Of a stretch of DNA of 13,929 nt, positions 1-6,868 are shown piece after piece. Source of the DNA: an uncultured Oscillibacter sp. (lineage in GTDB: Bacteria; Bacillota_A; Clostridia; Oscillospirales; Oscillospiraceae); assembly GCA_948902155.1 (NCBI GenBank), contig CAQVQZ010000038.1, positions 1 through 13,929 of the forward strand, written 5' to 3'. The first letter of the stretch is position 1, and every line of letters starts with the position of its first letter. The translations under genes were made by a program, and so were the position numbers. A model generated the notes under the pieces. That model worked only from the letters and a program-made list of their open reading frames with translations. It did no database searches and was not told where the DNA came from.

Positions 1-2
1 TC

Positions 3-515
3 CATCAGGCCATCATGACCCTGGGCCTGGGGCAGCTGAAGCAGTGGATTTACCTCCTCAGCGCCAGCAGCGGCACGGAAGCCTCCGACGCGGCCACCGA
101 GGAGTTCCTGAAGCGGTCCTTCATGCGGGCGTCCTTCTGCAGCGAGCTGATTCAGTACGCCAAGAATATGCCGATCACCAAGGCGGAGGCGTACCTGATG
201 GGCATGTTTTCCACGCTGAACCACCTGGTGGACGCGCCGCTGGAGGAAATCCTGGAGGAGCTGCCGGTCAACGATATGGTCAAGGACGCCCTGCTGAAAA
301 AGGGAGGCCGCTGCGGGAAGCTCTACCAGCTGGTGCTGAGCTACGAGGCGGCGAACTGGAACGAGATCACCTCCCTGGCGGAGGAGCTGGGCATTCCCAA
401 CCAGCTGCTGACCAACGTGTATTTCAACTGCATGGAGAATGTCAACATGCTCTGGGAGCAGCTGAGCAACACCACCGTAGAGCCGGAGCCCGAGGTCCCG
501 GCGGGCGGGCAGTAA
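3..515 (+). CDS. HDOD-domain protein, C-terminal part (EAL-HDOD/YuxH-like)
   Basis: The reading frame is open from base 3, before the first ATG at 15, so the gene is cut at its 5' end by the window. The visible 170 residues are all helical. They begin with a segment like the GLxQLKQWIYLLS stretch of HDOD domains in EAL-HDOD (YuxH) proteins. Further on come KRSFMRASFCSEL, an AYLMGMFSTLNHL segment and a late NWNEITSLAEELGI segment, all in the order expected for that family. HDOD domains are helical relatives of HD phosphohydrolases that usually lack the metal-binding residues and act in signalling or protein binding. If the missing N-terminus carries an EAL domain, the protein would belong to the c-di-GMP world, but that part is not visible. 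The tail after about residue 155 is acidic, Pro-rich and probably unstructured. Transcription appears to end at the hairpin at 553-583. Confidence 0.72.
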   Translation, partial: HQAIMTLGLGQLKQWIYLLSASSGTEASDAATEEFLKRSFMRASFCSELIQYAKNMPITKAEAYLMGMFSTLNHLVDAPLEEILEELPVNDMVKDALLKKGGRCGKLYQLVLSYEAANWNEITSLAEELGIPNQLLTNVYFNCMENVNMLWEQLSNTTVEPEPEVPAGGQ

Positions 516-552
516 GCGGTTCTTCCTGGGGCAGAGAGGCTATCGGAAATAA

Positions 553-583
553 AAAAGGTTCGGCGCCCGGCGCCGAACCTTTT
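553..583. terminator. Bidirectional intrinsic terminator
   Basis: The arms 553-567 and 569-583 are perfect inverted repeats (AAAAGGTTCGGCGCC and its complement). The inner part is itself palindromic, so a few central bases form the loop. On the plus strand the stem runs into TTTT followed by CCC. On the minus strand it runs into six T (bases 556-551). It lies between the convergent HDOD and ComFB genes, 37 bases after one stop and 12 bases after the other, and should end both transcripts, more strongly for the minus-strand pair. Confidence 0.9.
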
Positions 584-595
584 CCCTTCCAAGCT

Positions 596-1300
596 TCAAT
601 TTTCGGGTCTGGAGTGATGGGGCGTCAGCATGACCTGCTTGCAGGCTTGGATAAGCTGGGCGGTGATGTCGCTGGAGAAGCGGTTCTCATAGACGGTGAG
701 GCGGGGAACCCGCTCGTTGTCGCTGAGGACCACGTACTTGGGCGGCAGATGGTTCAGGGCGTAGGCCCGTACGTCCACCCGGCACTTGTCGCAGCAGCAG
801 ATGCCGAACATCTTCATGTATTCGTCGGCCTTTTCCTCCACGAGAATCTGCATGACGTTGATATAAGCGGCCGGTTCCTCCTTGGCGCTCACGGGAGCGG
901 CGGGCAGGTCCATGGGGACCTCCTCCGGGACCTGCGCCTGGGGCTCCGCCTGCACGGGAGCTTCCGCTGCGGGCTGGGGAGCCGACGGCGCGACAGGAGC
1001 CGCCGCTTCCGGAGCGGGAGCAGGAGCGGAAACGGGAGCAGGAGCGGGAGCGCCCTCCAGCTCCGCCTCCAGGGCGTCCTTGATCTGGGAGGAGACGGCG
1101 GCGTCGGCGGTGATGGAGGAGATGATGGGAGCCACCGGCGCGGTGCGGGCCTCCGGCTCCGGAGCCGGAGAGGTTTGCGGGGCCTGGGGAGCGGCGGCTT
1201 CCGCTCCTTTGGGTTCAGCCGCGGGTTCGGCGGCGCTGGAGCGGTTTTTGCTCAGAAGATTCATGACGTGAGCGGTCTTGCTGGTATTGCTGGATGCCAT
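596..1300 (-). CDS. ComFB-domain protein with long Ala/Pro-rich linker
   Basis: A 234-residue protein in three parts. Residues 1-20 are a short, basic, helix-prone leader ending LLSKNR. Residues 21-145 are a low-complexity Ala/Pro/Glu linker, interrupted by one helix-like segment at about 57-82. Residues 146-228 form a ComFB domain, with the family pattern of INVMQILVEEK, a cysteine cluster (C168-170 and C173, probably metal-binding) and ALNHLPPKYV at 181-190. ComFB is named from the Bacillus subtilis competence operon, and the family has been reported as cyclic-dinucleotide receptors. No competence genes are seen here. It lies 34 bases after the parA-like gene on the same strand, so the two are probably co-transcribed. 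The ATG at 1300 is preferred over the in-frame TTG at 1306 because AAAGGAG lies 8 bases before it. The linker and basic leader suggest a tethered adaptor, possibly for the ParA protein; this is inference. Confidence 0.85.
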   Translation of the reverse strand: MASSNTSKTAHVMNLLSKNRSSAAEPAAEPKGAEAAAPQAPQTSPAPEPEARTAPVAPIISSITADAAVSSQIKDALEAELEGAPAPAPVSAPAPAPEAAAPVAPSAPQPAAEAPVQAEPQAQVPEEVPMDLPAAPVSAKEEPAAYINVMQILVEEKADEYMKMFGICCCDKCRVDVRAYALNHLPPKYVVLSDNERVPRLTVYENRFSSDITAQLIQACKQVMLTPHHSRPEN

Positions 1301-1308
1301 AATCAAAA

Positions 1309-1315
1309 CTCCTTT
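1309..1315 (-). promoter_or_regulatory. Ribosome binding site of the ComFB gene
   Basis: AAAGGAG on the minus strand lies 8 bases before the ATG at 1300 and only 2 bases before the in-frame TTG at 1306. It decides the start in favour of the ATG. Confidence 0.8.
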
Positions 1316-1334
1316 ACAATCGAAAAGTCAGCGC

Positions 1335-2120
1335 TTAGAAGCGTTTGAAGCGGGAGGCCGGGAAATTCGGCCCCGCCACGATGTCCACGATCTTGCGCAG
1401 GTCGGCGGCGGCTTTTCCGCCGGGCTGATAGGTCAGGATGCTCTGCCCGTGGGCCGGGGCCATGGCGACGCTGACGCTCCGGCGGACCTTGGTCCGGAAG
1501 ACCTGGCTGTCCAGCTGCTCGGCGACGGCCTCGGCCAGGTCCAGAATCTCCCGGGAGAGGGTGAGGCGGCGGTCGTACTTGTTCAGCAGGATGCCCAGGA
1601 CCTTCAGGTTCGGGTTGAAGGACTTGCGGACGGTCTCGATGGTGTCCTGGATCTGGGAGACGCCCACCAGGCTCAGGACCTCTGCCTCCATGGGGACGAT
1701 GAGCCCGGTGGAGGCGACGTAGGCGTTGATGGTGAGGATGTTCAGCGCCGGGGGCGTGTCGATGATGATAAAGTCGTAATTAGGCTTTACCACGTCCAGC
1801 TGCTGGGAGAGCATGAACTCCCGCCGGGGGGCGGTGAATTCCACCTCGGCGGTGGAGAGCATGATGTCCGAGGCGAGGATGTCGCCGTACTCCGTGTGGG
1901 AGATGGCCCGCTCGATGGGGCAGGCGCCGGTGAGCACGTCGTATACGGTTTTGCACTCTCCGATGTCCAGGCCCAGGGTGAAGCCGAGATTGCCCTGGGG
2001 GTCCAGATCGACGCCCAGGACCCGCGCGCCCCGCTGCTTCAGGCCGCAGACCAGCGCGGAAACGGTGGTGGTTTTGCCCACGCCGCCCTTTTGATTCGTG
2101 ACAGTGATGACCTGTGTCAA
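1335..2120 (-). CDS. ParA/Soj-type ATPase, no ParB partner
   Basis: A 261-residue ParA-family P-loop ATPase of usual length. The deviant Walker A motif KGGVGKT is at residues 11-17 with its signature first lysine. The Walker A' loop is DLDPQGN (38-44), and the Walker B region is FIIIDTPPALNILT (117-130). The segment RTKVRRSVSVAMAPAHG (209-225) matches the Soj region used for non-specific DNA binding. Such ATPases dimerise on ATP, coat the nucleoid and move plasmids, chromosomes, chemoreceptor clusters or other cargo when a partner stimulates hydrolysis. No ParB or parS is visible; the downstream partner is a ComFB-domain protein. There is no MinD/FlhG-type C-terminal amphipathic helix, although the tail is basic and aromatic (SRFKRF). 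The start is TTG at 2120, chosen because AAGGAGG lies 8 bases upstream and the family N-terminus begins there. Identification as ParA-like is firm; the cargo is unknown. Confidence 0.93.
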   Translation of the reverse strand: MTQVITVTNQKGGVGKTTTVSALVCGLKQRGARVLGVDLDPQGNLGFTLGLDIGECKTVYDVLTGACPIERAISHTEYGDILASDIMLSTAEVEFTAPRREFMLSQQLDVVKPNYDFIIIDTPPALNILTINAYVASTGLIVPMEAEVLSLVGVSQIQDTIETVRKSFNPNLKVLGILLNKYDRRLTLSREILDLAEAVAEQLDSQVFRTKVRRSVSVAMAPAHGQSILTYQPGGKAAADLRKIVDIVAGPNFPASRFKRF

Positions 2121-2128
2121 AGGATTTT

Positions 2129-2135
2129 CCTCCTT
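2129..2135 (-). promoter_or_regulatory. Ribosome binding site fixing the TTG start of the ParA gene
   Basis: AAGGAGG on the minus strand is followed by 8 bases (AAAATCCT) and then TTG at 2120-2118. No ATG lies near, so this near-perfect site supports the non-ATG start. Confidence 0.85.
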
Positions 2136-2161
2136 ACTGTAAAAACTAAACGGGGACCTCT

Positions 2162-2188
2162 TATTTTTATTATACTATATGTCGATAA
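2162..2188 (+). promoter_or_regulatory. Candidate flagellar sigma (SigD/sigma-28) promoter for fliD
   Basis: GTCGATAA at 2181-2188 matches seven of eight bases of the sigma-28 -10 consensus GCCGATAA. The -35 position, 15 bases upstream, holds only TATT instead of TAAA. Placement before a fliD operon fits the usual sigma-28 control of late flagellar genes, but the -35 half is weak. The predicted start would give a leader of roughly 85-90 bases. Confidence 0.3.
2169..2174 (-). promoter_or_regulatory. Candidate -10 box for the parA-comFB operon
   Basis: The minus strand reads TATAAT here, a perfect sigma-A -10 box, about 50 bases before the TTG start. The hexamer 17 bases upstream (2192-2197, TATGTT) is a poor -35 box, so the promoter may be weak, use an activator, or be a chance match in an AT-rich stretch. 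Confidence 0.4.
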
Positions 2189-2283
2189 AAAAACATAGAG
2201 GAATATCAAAAAAATTCTAACTTCGATGATCCCGTCCAAAGCGGCCGCCGGATCACCTTGATATCAGAAAGGAGTGGAAGCAT

Positions 2284-5148
2284 ATGGCAGTCAGCAGTGT
2301 TGGCAGCAGCAGAAGCATTTACGGCAACCGAAACGTTCTCACGGGTCTGGCCAGCGGCCTGGACACCGAGAGCATGATCGAAAATGCAATATCCGCGTAT
2401 AAGAACAAGATCACCGCCCTGACCCAGAAGCGCACCAAAACCGAGTGGAAACAGGAGGCTTACCGGAGTATTATCGACAAAATGTCCGTGTTTGCCGATA
2501 AGTACACCTCTTATCGCTCCGCCAACAACCTGATGTCCTCCAGTTTCTTTGACCAGGCGGTCAAGACCACCGCCAAGGGCAAGTATGCCGACATGGTCAC
2601 CGCCACGGGCCGTTCCAGCAGCGACATCCAGGTCGACCGGGTCCGCCAGCTGGCCTCCTCCGCCGTCTACAAGCTCAGCGGCAGCGCCCTGGATGGGATG
2701 ACCTCCGACTTTGGAGCCAGCAGCGTCACCGCCGCCGGTTCCGGCGCGCTGGACCTGGATAAGGATATGGAACTCAGCAAGTTCTCCGGCAGCATGACCC
2801 TGGCCTACGGCGGACAGAACGCCCTGAGCTATCTGACCATCGACTTCGACGAGACCAAGACCTATAAAAATGCCCAGGAGCTGGCCGACGAGATCAACAA
2901 GCAGCTGGAGGATCAGACCGTCAACATCGGCACGAAGAGCTACACCGGCAAGGACCTGCTGAACAACGTGATAAAGGACGTCGCCAACGACGACGGCACC
3001 ATCAGCTTCTCCGACCCCAAGAAGAACAATGTGTACATCAGCAATGCCAGCGACAGCGTGAAAAAGGCGCTCCTGGGGGATCAGGACCTCAGCTCCGAGT
3101 ACGATAAGCAGGTGAAGAACCTCTTCGCCACGCCTTCCGCCCTGGAGACGAAGAAAATGAGTACGCTGGAGTACCTGTCGGACCGGGGGGCCAGCATGGA
3201 AATTACGCTGGACGGCACTACCAGGACCGTCGATCTTCCCAGCCTGACCGACGTAGCCGGAAAGCCCCAGGGCAAGGAGCGGAATGAAGCCTTTATAAAG
3301 GCGTTCCAGAAAAACATTGATAAAGCCTTCGGTGAGGGAAAGCTCACTGTCAGCAATAAGAACAGCGGCGAGAGCGACAAGGGCATCCAGTTCCAGTTTA
3401 CCGCGAATCAAAAGGGTTCCACCTTCTCCATTTCCTCCGACAAGGGCGAGATTCTGGGCTTCGGCGAGAGCAAGAAGATCACCAGCTATCTCAACACCGG
3501 CAAGACCCTGGGCGATCTGCTGAAGGGGAAGGATATTAAGTGGAGCGACTTCGAAAAGGCCACAACGGAGAAGAAGGACGCCAACGGCAACACCATCAAG
3601 GAAGACGCGAAGGACGCCAACGGCAAGCAGCTCTATAACTTCAAGATCAACGGCAAGGTGGTCGGCCAGTTTAATGAAGACACCGACCTTAGCACTGTGT
3701 TCAACGCTATGAACAGCAGCAGCGACTCCGAGGTCAAGGTGGGCTATTCCAGGCTGACCAACGAGCTGACCTTTACTGCCAAGAACACCGGCGCGGCCAG
3801 CAAGATTGAGTTTGAGGGCCTGTCCGCCAAGCTCTTCGGGGCCCCCGGAACCTATGACGACGACGGCAGGGGGACCTATACCAAGGGCCAGGACGCCATT
3901 CTGGAAGTCAGCGTCAACGGCACTTCTTTAGGGGAGATCACCCGTTCCTCCAACAGCGTGGAGCTGGACGGCATGACCATCAACCTCAAGGGCACCTTCG
4001 GCTACGAGACCAACGACGACGGCAGCGTCAAGCTCAACTACTCTCAGAAAGAGGAAAACGGCAAGCTGCTGTTTGAGCCGGTGAACGGCGTGTCCTTCTA
4101 CGGAGAAAAGAACGACGACGGTGAGATTAAGCTGGTTAACAAGAGCGGAGCCGCCTATCAATACAGCAGCTCCAGCAATCCGGACCTCGACGGCGCGGAT
4201 ATTTACGCACGGGTTGCGGATGACGGCAGCGTGAACTTTTATGCCAAGAAGAACGGCAGCGACGAAGAGGTTGCGCTCTACGCACAGAAGGGCGGCTCCG
4301 GCAAGGGCGTGTGGTTCTCTGTCAACGACACCTTTAATGGCCAGAAAGCCGAAAGCGTGCGCGCCTCCATGAACGAGCCTACGGCCAACAAAGTTTCGGG
4401 CACGGAACCCGTCACCTTCGAGACCACCTCCGACGCCGACAAGATCGTGGACGCCGTGAAGCAGATGGTCGAGGACTACAACGCCATGGCCACGGAGATC
4501 AAAAACGCCTATTCCACGCTCCCCCTCCAGCGCAGCAATAAGCAGTATTATGAACCGCTGACGGAGGAAGACGAGGAGGGCATGACCGAGAGCGCCATCA
4601 AGGCGTGGCAGGACAAGGCCAAGACGGGCATCCTCTTCGGCGAGAGCGACCTGCGCAACCTCTATAACAAAATGACCTCCGCCGTCTCCATGACCGGCGA
4701 GTTTGGCGCGACCCTGCGGGCGGCGGGCATTACGGTGGAGTATTCCAACGGCCTGAGCACCATGAAGTTTGACGAGGACAAATTCCGCAACGCCCTCAAC
4801 AACGACCCGGATAAGGTCCGGGACGCTTTCGTCAGCAGCACCGAGAGCGGCGCGAAGTCCAACGGCCTGATGCAGGCGCTGAAGCAGCCCCTGGATATGT
4901 ACGCCAAGACCAGTGGCGGCAAGGGCATCCTGGTGGAGAAGGCCGGTTCCCTCCTGGCCCCCAGCACGCTGTACACAAATAACATCCAAAAAGAACTCAA
5001 CAATATTGACAAGCAGATTGAGAAGTGGCAGGATAAGATGGAGGACCAGATCGACTCCTACACCAGCCAGTTCTCCCGGCTGGAGCAGCTGATCCAGCAG
5101 ATGAACTCCCAGAGCTCTTACTTCGCTCAGCTGACCATGGGCGGTTAA
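2284..5148 (+). CDS. fliD: Flagellar filament cap protein FliD (HAP2), extra long
   Basis: FliD is exported through the flagellar type III apparatus and forms the cap under which flagellin assembles. The FliD N-terminal region begins with LTGLASGLDTESMIENAI (residues 19-36). A flagellin-IN-like motif (EVSVNG followed by ITRSSNSVELDGMTINLKGT) lies at about 543-570. The C-terminal FliD domain runs from about residue 706 and includes the clostridial YEPLTEEDEEGMTESAIKAW segment near 756. A coiled coil covers about 900-945. At 954 residues it is about twice the enterobacterial length; the extra is in the surface-exposed middle. The whole protein lacks cysteine, typical of exported axial flagellar proteins. 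The middle carries repeated DDG(S/E)(V/I)x(L/F) hairpin-like units. The ATG follows AAAGGAG (2268-2274) at 9 bases. It is first in a run with fliS 24 bases downstream. Confidence 0.95.
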   Translation: MAVSSVGSSRSIYGNRNVLTGLASGLDTESMIENAISAYKNKITALTQKRTKTEWKQEAYRSIIDKMSVFADKYTSYRSANNLMSSSFFDQAVKTTAKGKYADMVTATGRSSSDIQVDRVRQLASSAVYKLSGSALDGMTSDFGASSVTAAGSGALDLDKDMELSKFSGSMTLAYGGQNALSYLTIDFDETKTYKNAQELADEINKQLEDQTVNIGTKSYTGKDLLNNVIKDVANDDGTISFSDPKKNNVYISNASDSVKKALLGDQDLSSEYDKQVKNLFATPSALETKKMSTLEYLSDRGASMEITLDGTTRTVDLPSLTDVAGKPQGKERNEAFIKAFQKNIDKAFGEGKLTVSNKNSGESDKGIQFQFTANQKGSTFSISSDKGEILGFGESKKITSYLNTGKTLGDLLKGKDIKWSDFEKATTEKKDANGNTIKEDAKDANGKQLYNFKINGKVVGQFNEDTDLSTVFNAMNSSSDSEVKVGYSRLTNELTFTAKNTGAASKIEFEGLSAKLFGAPGTYDDDGRGTYTKGQDAILEVSVNGTSLGEITRSSNSVELDGMTINLKGTFGYETNDDGSVKLNYSQKEENGKLLFEPVNGVSFYGEKNDDGEIKLVNKSGAAYQYSSSSNPDLDGADIYARVADDGSVNFYAKKNGSDEEVALYAQKGGSGKGVWFSVNDTFNGQKAESVRASMNEPTANKVSGTEPVTFETTSDADKIVDAVKQMVEDYNAMATEIKNAYSTLPLQRSNKQYYEPLTEEDEEGMTESAIKAWQDKAKTGILFGESDLRNLYNKMTSAVSMTGEFGATLRAAGITVEYSNGLSTMKFDEDKFRNALNNDPDKVRDAFVSSTESGAKSNGLMQALKQPLDMYAKTSGGKGILVEKAGSLLAPSTLYTNNIQKELNNIDKQIEKWQDKMEDQIDSYTSQFSRLEQLIQQMNSQSSYFAQLTMGG

Positions 5149-5172
5149 GAAAAAGGCGGTGATCCACAGAAA

Positions 5173-5550
5173 ATGGATATGAAAGGCTTCCAGCAATATA
5201 AGGCGCAGAGCATCAACACCATGACCCAGGGGGAGCTTCTGCTGCTGTTGTATGATGAATTGTATAAGCGCCTGGCCCAAGCGGAGCTTATGCTGGACCA
5301 GCAGCAGTATCCCGTTTACGAAGCCTCCATCGACCGGGCCGTGGCAATCATTGAGTATCTGGACGCCACGCTGGACCGGCAGTACCCCATCAGCAAGAAC
5401 CTGGCGCAGCTCTACGAGTATTTCACCTACGAGCTGGGCCGGGCGAAGATCGGACGCCGCAAAGAGGTGCTGAGCCACACGAAGTCCATGATCGGTGAAC
5501 TGCGGGACGCCTTCCGCCAGGCGCAAAAAAGCGGAGACTCAGGAAAGTAG
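5173..5550 (+). CDS. fliS: Flagellar export chaperone FliS
   Basis: FliS binds the C-terminus of flagellin in the cytoplasm, prevents early polymerisation and delivers it to the export gate. The 125-residue length is normal. The N-terminus shows the family pattern: a short start, YKAQSINTMTQGELLLLLYDELYKRL at about residues 9-34, then an all-helical body with DRAVAIIEYLDATLD and LAQLYEYFTYEL. Its place directly after fliD is the most common arrangement in bacteria. The ATG at 5173 is used because the only ribosome-site-like stretch (AAGGCGGTGAT) lies 10-12 bases upstream; a second in-frame ATG at 5179 is possible and changes only two residues. Translation is probably coupled to the next gene, 8 bases downstream. 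Confidence 0.94.
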   Translation: MDMKGFQQYKAQSINTMTQGELLLLLYDELYKRLAQAELMLDQQQYPVYEASIDRAVAIIEYLDATLDRQYPISKNLAQLYEYFTYELGRAKIGRRKEVLSHTKSMIGELRDAFRQAQKSGDSGK

Positions 5551-5558
5551 GGAACGGC

Positions 5559-5945
5559 ATGGATGCATCGATTCTGCTGGACGCGCATGTGCAGCTGAAG
5601 CGGACCTACACCGCGCTGAACGAGGCCCTGGACCTGACCCGCCAGCTGGCGGACGCCGTGGACCGGGACGATCAGGTCGCCGTGCAGATGCTCATCGCCA
5701 TGCGGCAGGAGCCGACGGATAAGCTGGCCGCCTCCCAGGAGGCGCTGAAGCAGCAGCAAAAGGCCCTCTCCGACCCGGACCGCGAACGCCTGACCGCCCT
5801 GCTGAAGGGCGCTCCGGCGGAGGACCCGTCGGAGAACGGCCTGGCGAACCAGGTCGGCCTGAACCAGCGCACCCTCCAGCAGCTTGTGGACCTGGACCGG
5901 GTGGTCAACCGCAAGCTGGCCAGAGACAAATCCATCTATCAATAA
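5559..5945 (+). CDS. Small helical protein, likely FlgN/FliT-type flagellar chaperone
   Basis: A 128-residue, cysteine-free, probably all-helical protein with heptad-like stretches (LKRTYTALNEALDLTRQLADAV and TDKLAASQEALKQQQKALS) and an NQRTLQQLVDLDRVVNRKLARD helix near the end. It starts 8 bases after the fliS stop, behind an AGGGAA-type ribosome site, so it almost certainly belongs to the fliD-fliS operon. Small helical FliT or FlgN chaperones commonly occupy this place: FliT serves FliD, and FlgN serves the hook-filament junction proteins. The sequence gives no strong diagnostic motif, so the assignment rests on size, helical character and position. It is not safe to choose between FlgN and FliT. 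Confidence 0.6.
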   Translation: MDASILLDAHVQLKRTYTALNEALDLTRQLADAVDRDDQVAVQMLIAMRQEPTDKLAASQEALKQQQKALSDPDRERLTALLKGAPAEDPSENGLANQVGLNQRTLQQLVDLDRVVNRKLARDKSIYQ

Positions 5946-6066
5946 ACGCGGAGCCGGGGTTCCGGCTGGTCAGACCGGCCGGACTCCCGCCTTTGCGCGC
6001 ACGGAAACGGGCGCGGAGGGTTTTCCCCGACGGAAACCACGATTCAAGACTACGGGAGCGGGAAGT

Positions 6067-6804
6067 ATGCCCACAATCACGCTGGAAAATGTAACAAAGA
6101 ACTATAAGCTGGACCGAAGACAGCAGAAGGAACACAAGGGAAAAAAGTTCGAGGTCGGCGTGGAGAATGTGGACCTTACCATCAAGCAGGGAGAGTTTGT
6201 CTTTATCGTCGGCAGCAGCGGCGCGGGAAAGAGCACGCTGCTGGACCTGATCTCCGGGAAGCTGAAGCCGGATAAGGGTTCGGTCTGCCTGGACAAAAAG
6301 GAAATCTCCAAGCTGATTCCCTGGAGCCAGAACCGCATGGCCATCCTCTTCGGGAAGGTCCAGCAGGAGCACAGCCTCATCCGGAAAATGACTGTGGAGG
6401 AAAACCTCTGGATCGCGGCCCAGGTGGGGCGGCGCCGTCTGGAGAGCACCAAGCACGTGGAGCTTCGGGTGAAGAAGGTCCTGGGCCTGGTGGGGATGCG
6501 GGGCGTGGAGAGCAAGTACCCCGTGGAGCTGTCCATCGGCGAGTGCCGCCGGGTGGAGCTGGCCCGGGCCCTGATCAACAGTCCGCCCATCCTGGTGCTG
6601 GACGAGATCACGGCCAACCTGGACGACGACAACATCTGGGATATGTTCCAGCTGCTCCAGGAGGTGAACCGCAAGGGAACCACCGTCATTATGGCAACCC
6701 ATGCCAGCCGTTATGTCAACATTATGCGCCGCCGGGTGGTGACGTTGGTGGACGGCAAGATTTTCGGCGACGTGGAAAAGGGAAGATACGGCGACGTGGT
6801 GTAG
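6067..6804 (+). CDS. FtsE-like ABC ATPase without a permease
   Basis: A 245-residue ABC ATPase. Walker A is GSSGAGKST (49-57), the Q-loop glutamine is at Q99 or Q100, the signature is LSIGEC (155-160, with Ile for the usual Gly), Walker B is ILVLDE (175-180), the D-loop is ANLD, and the switch histidine is H212 in MATHAS. The overall layout, including KMTVEENL after the Q-loop and YPVELSIGE, is that of FtsE/LolD-type ATPases. It has a basic insert ([11 protein letters not shown], 17-27) and a few extra residues before the Q-loop. No FtsX or other membrane partner follows; the next gene is a chemoreceptor. All catalytic residues are present, so it should hydrolyse ATP. The ATG at 6067 is chosen because GGGAG lies 8 bases upstream and family homology starts there; the frame is open further upstream. 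Its partner and role are unknown. Confidence 0.88.
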   Translation: MPTITLENVTKNYKLDRRQQKEHKGKKFEVGVENVDLTIKQGEFVFIVGSSGAGKSTLLDLISGKLKPDKGSVCLDKKEISKLIPWSQNRMAILFGKVQQEHSLIRKMTVEENLWIAAQVGRRRLESTKHVELRVKKVLGLVGMRGVESKYPVELSIGECRRVELARALINSPPILVLDEITANLDDDNIWDMFQLLQEVNRKGTTVIMATHASRYVNIMRRRVVTLVDGKIFGDVEKGRYGDVV

Positions 6805-6868
6805 CAGCCGCGCGGAGCCGATTAGAATAGAAGCTTATCTTTTACAGAAAACGAGGAGGAAGCAGGAA

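Noticed and set aside
44..1348. A plus-strand reading frame of more than 400 codons across the HDOD and ComFB genes
   Set aside because: It is a shadow frame rich in Gly, Arg and Ala, crosses the terminator at 553-583 and opposes two well-supported genes with family motifs.
5946..6066. GC-rich hairpins (5953-5966 and 5962-5982) between the small chaperone and ABC genes
   Set aside because: They overlap each other and no T run follows, so they do not look like a terminator. No motif or gene is seen in this 121-base gap; it may contain an internal promoter that I cannot identify.
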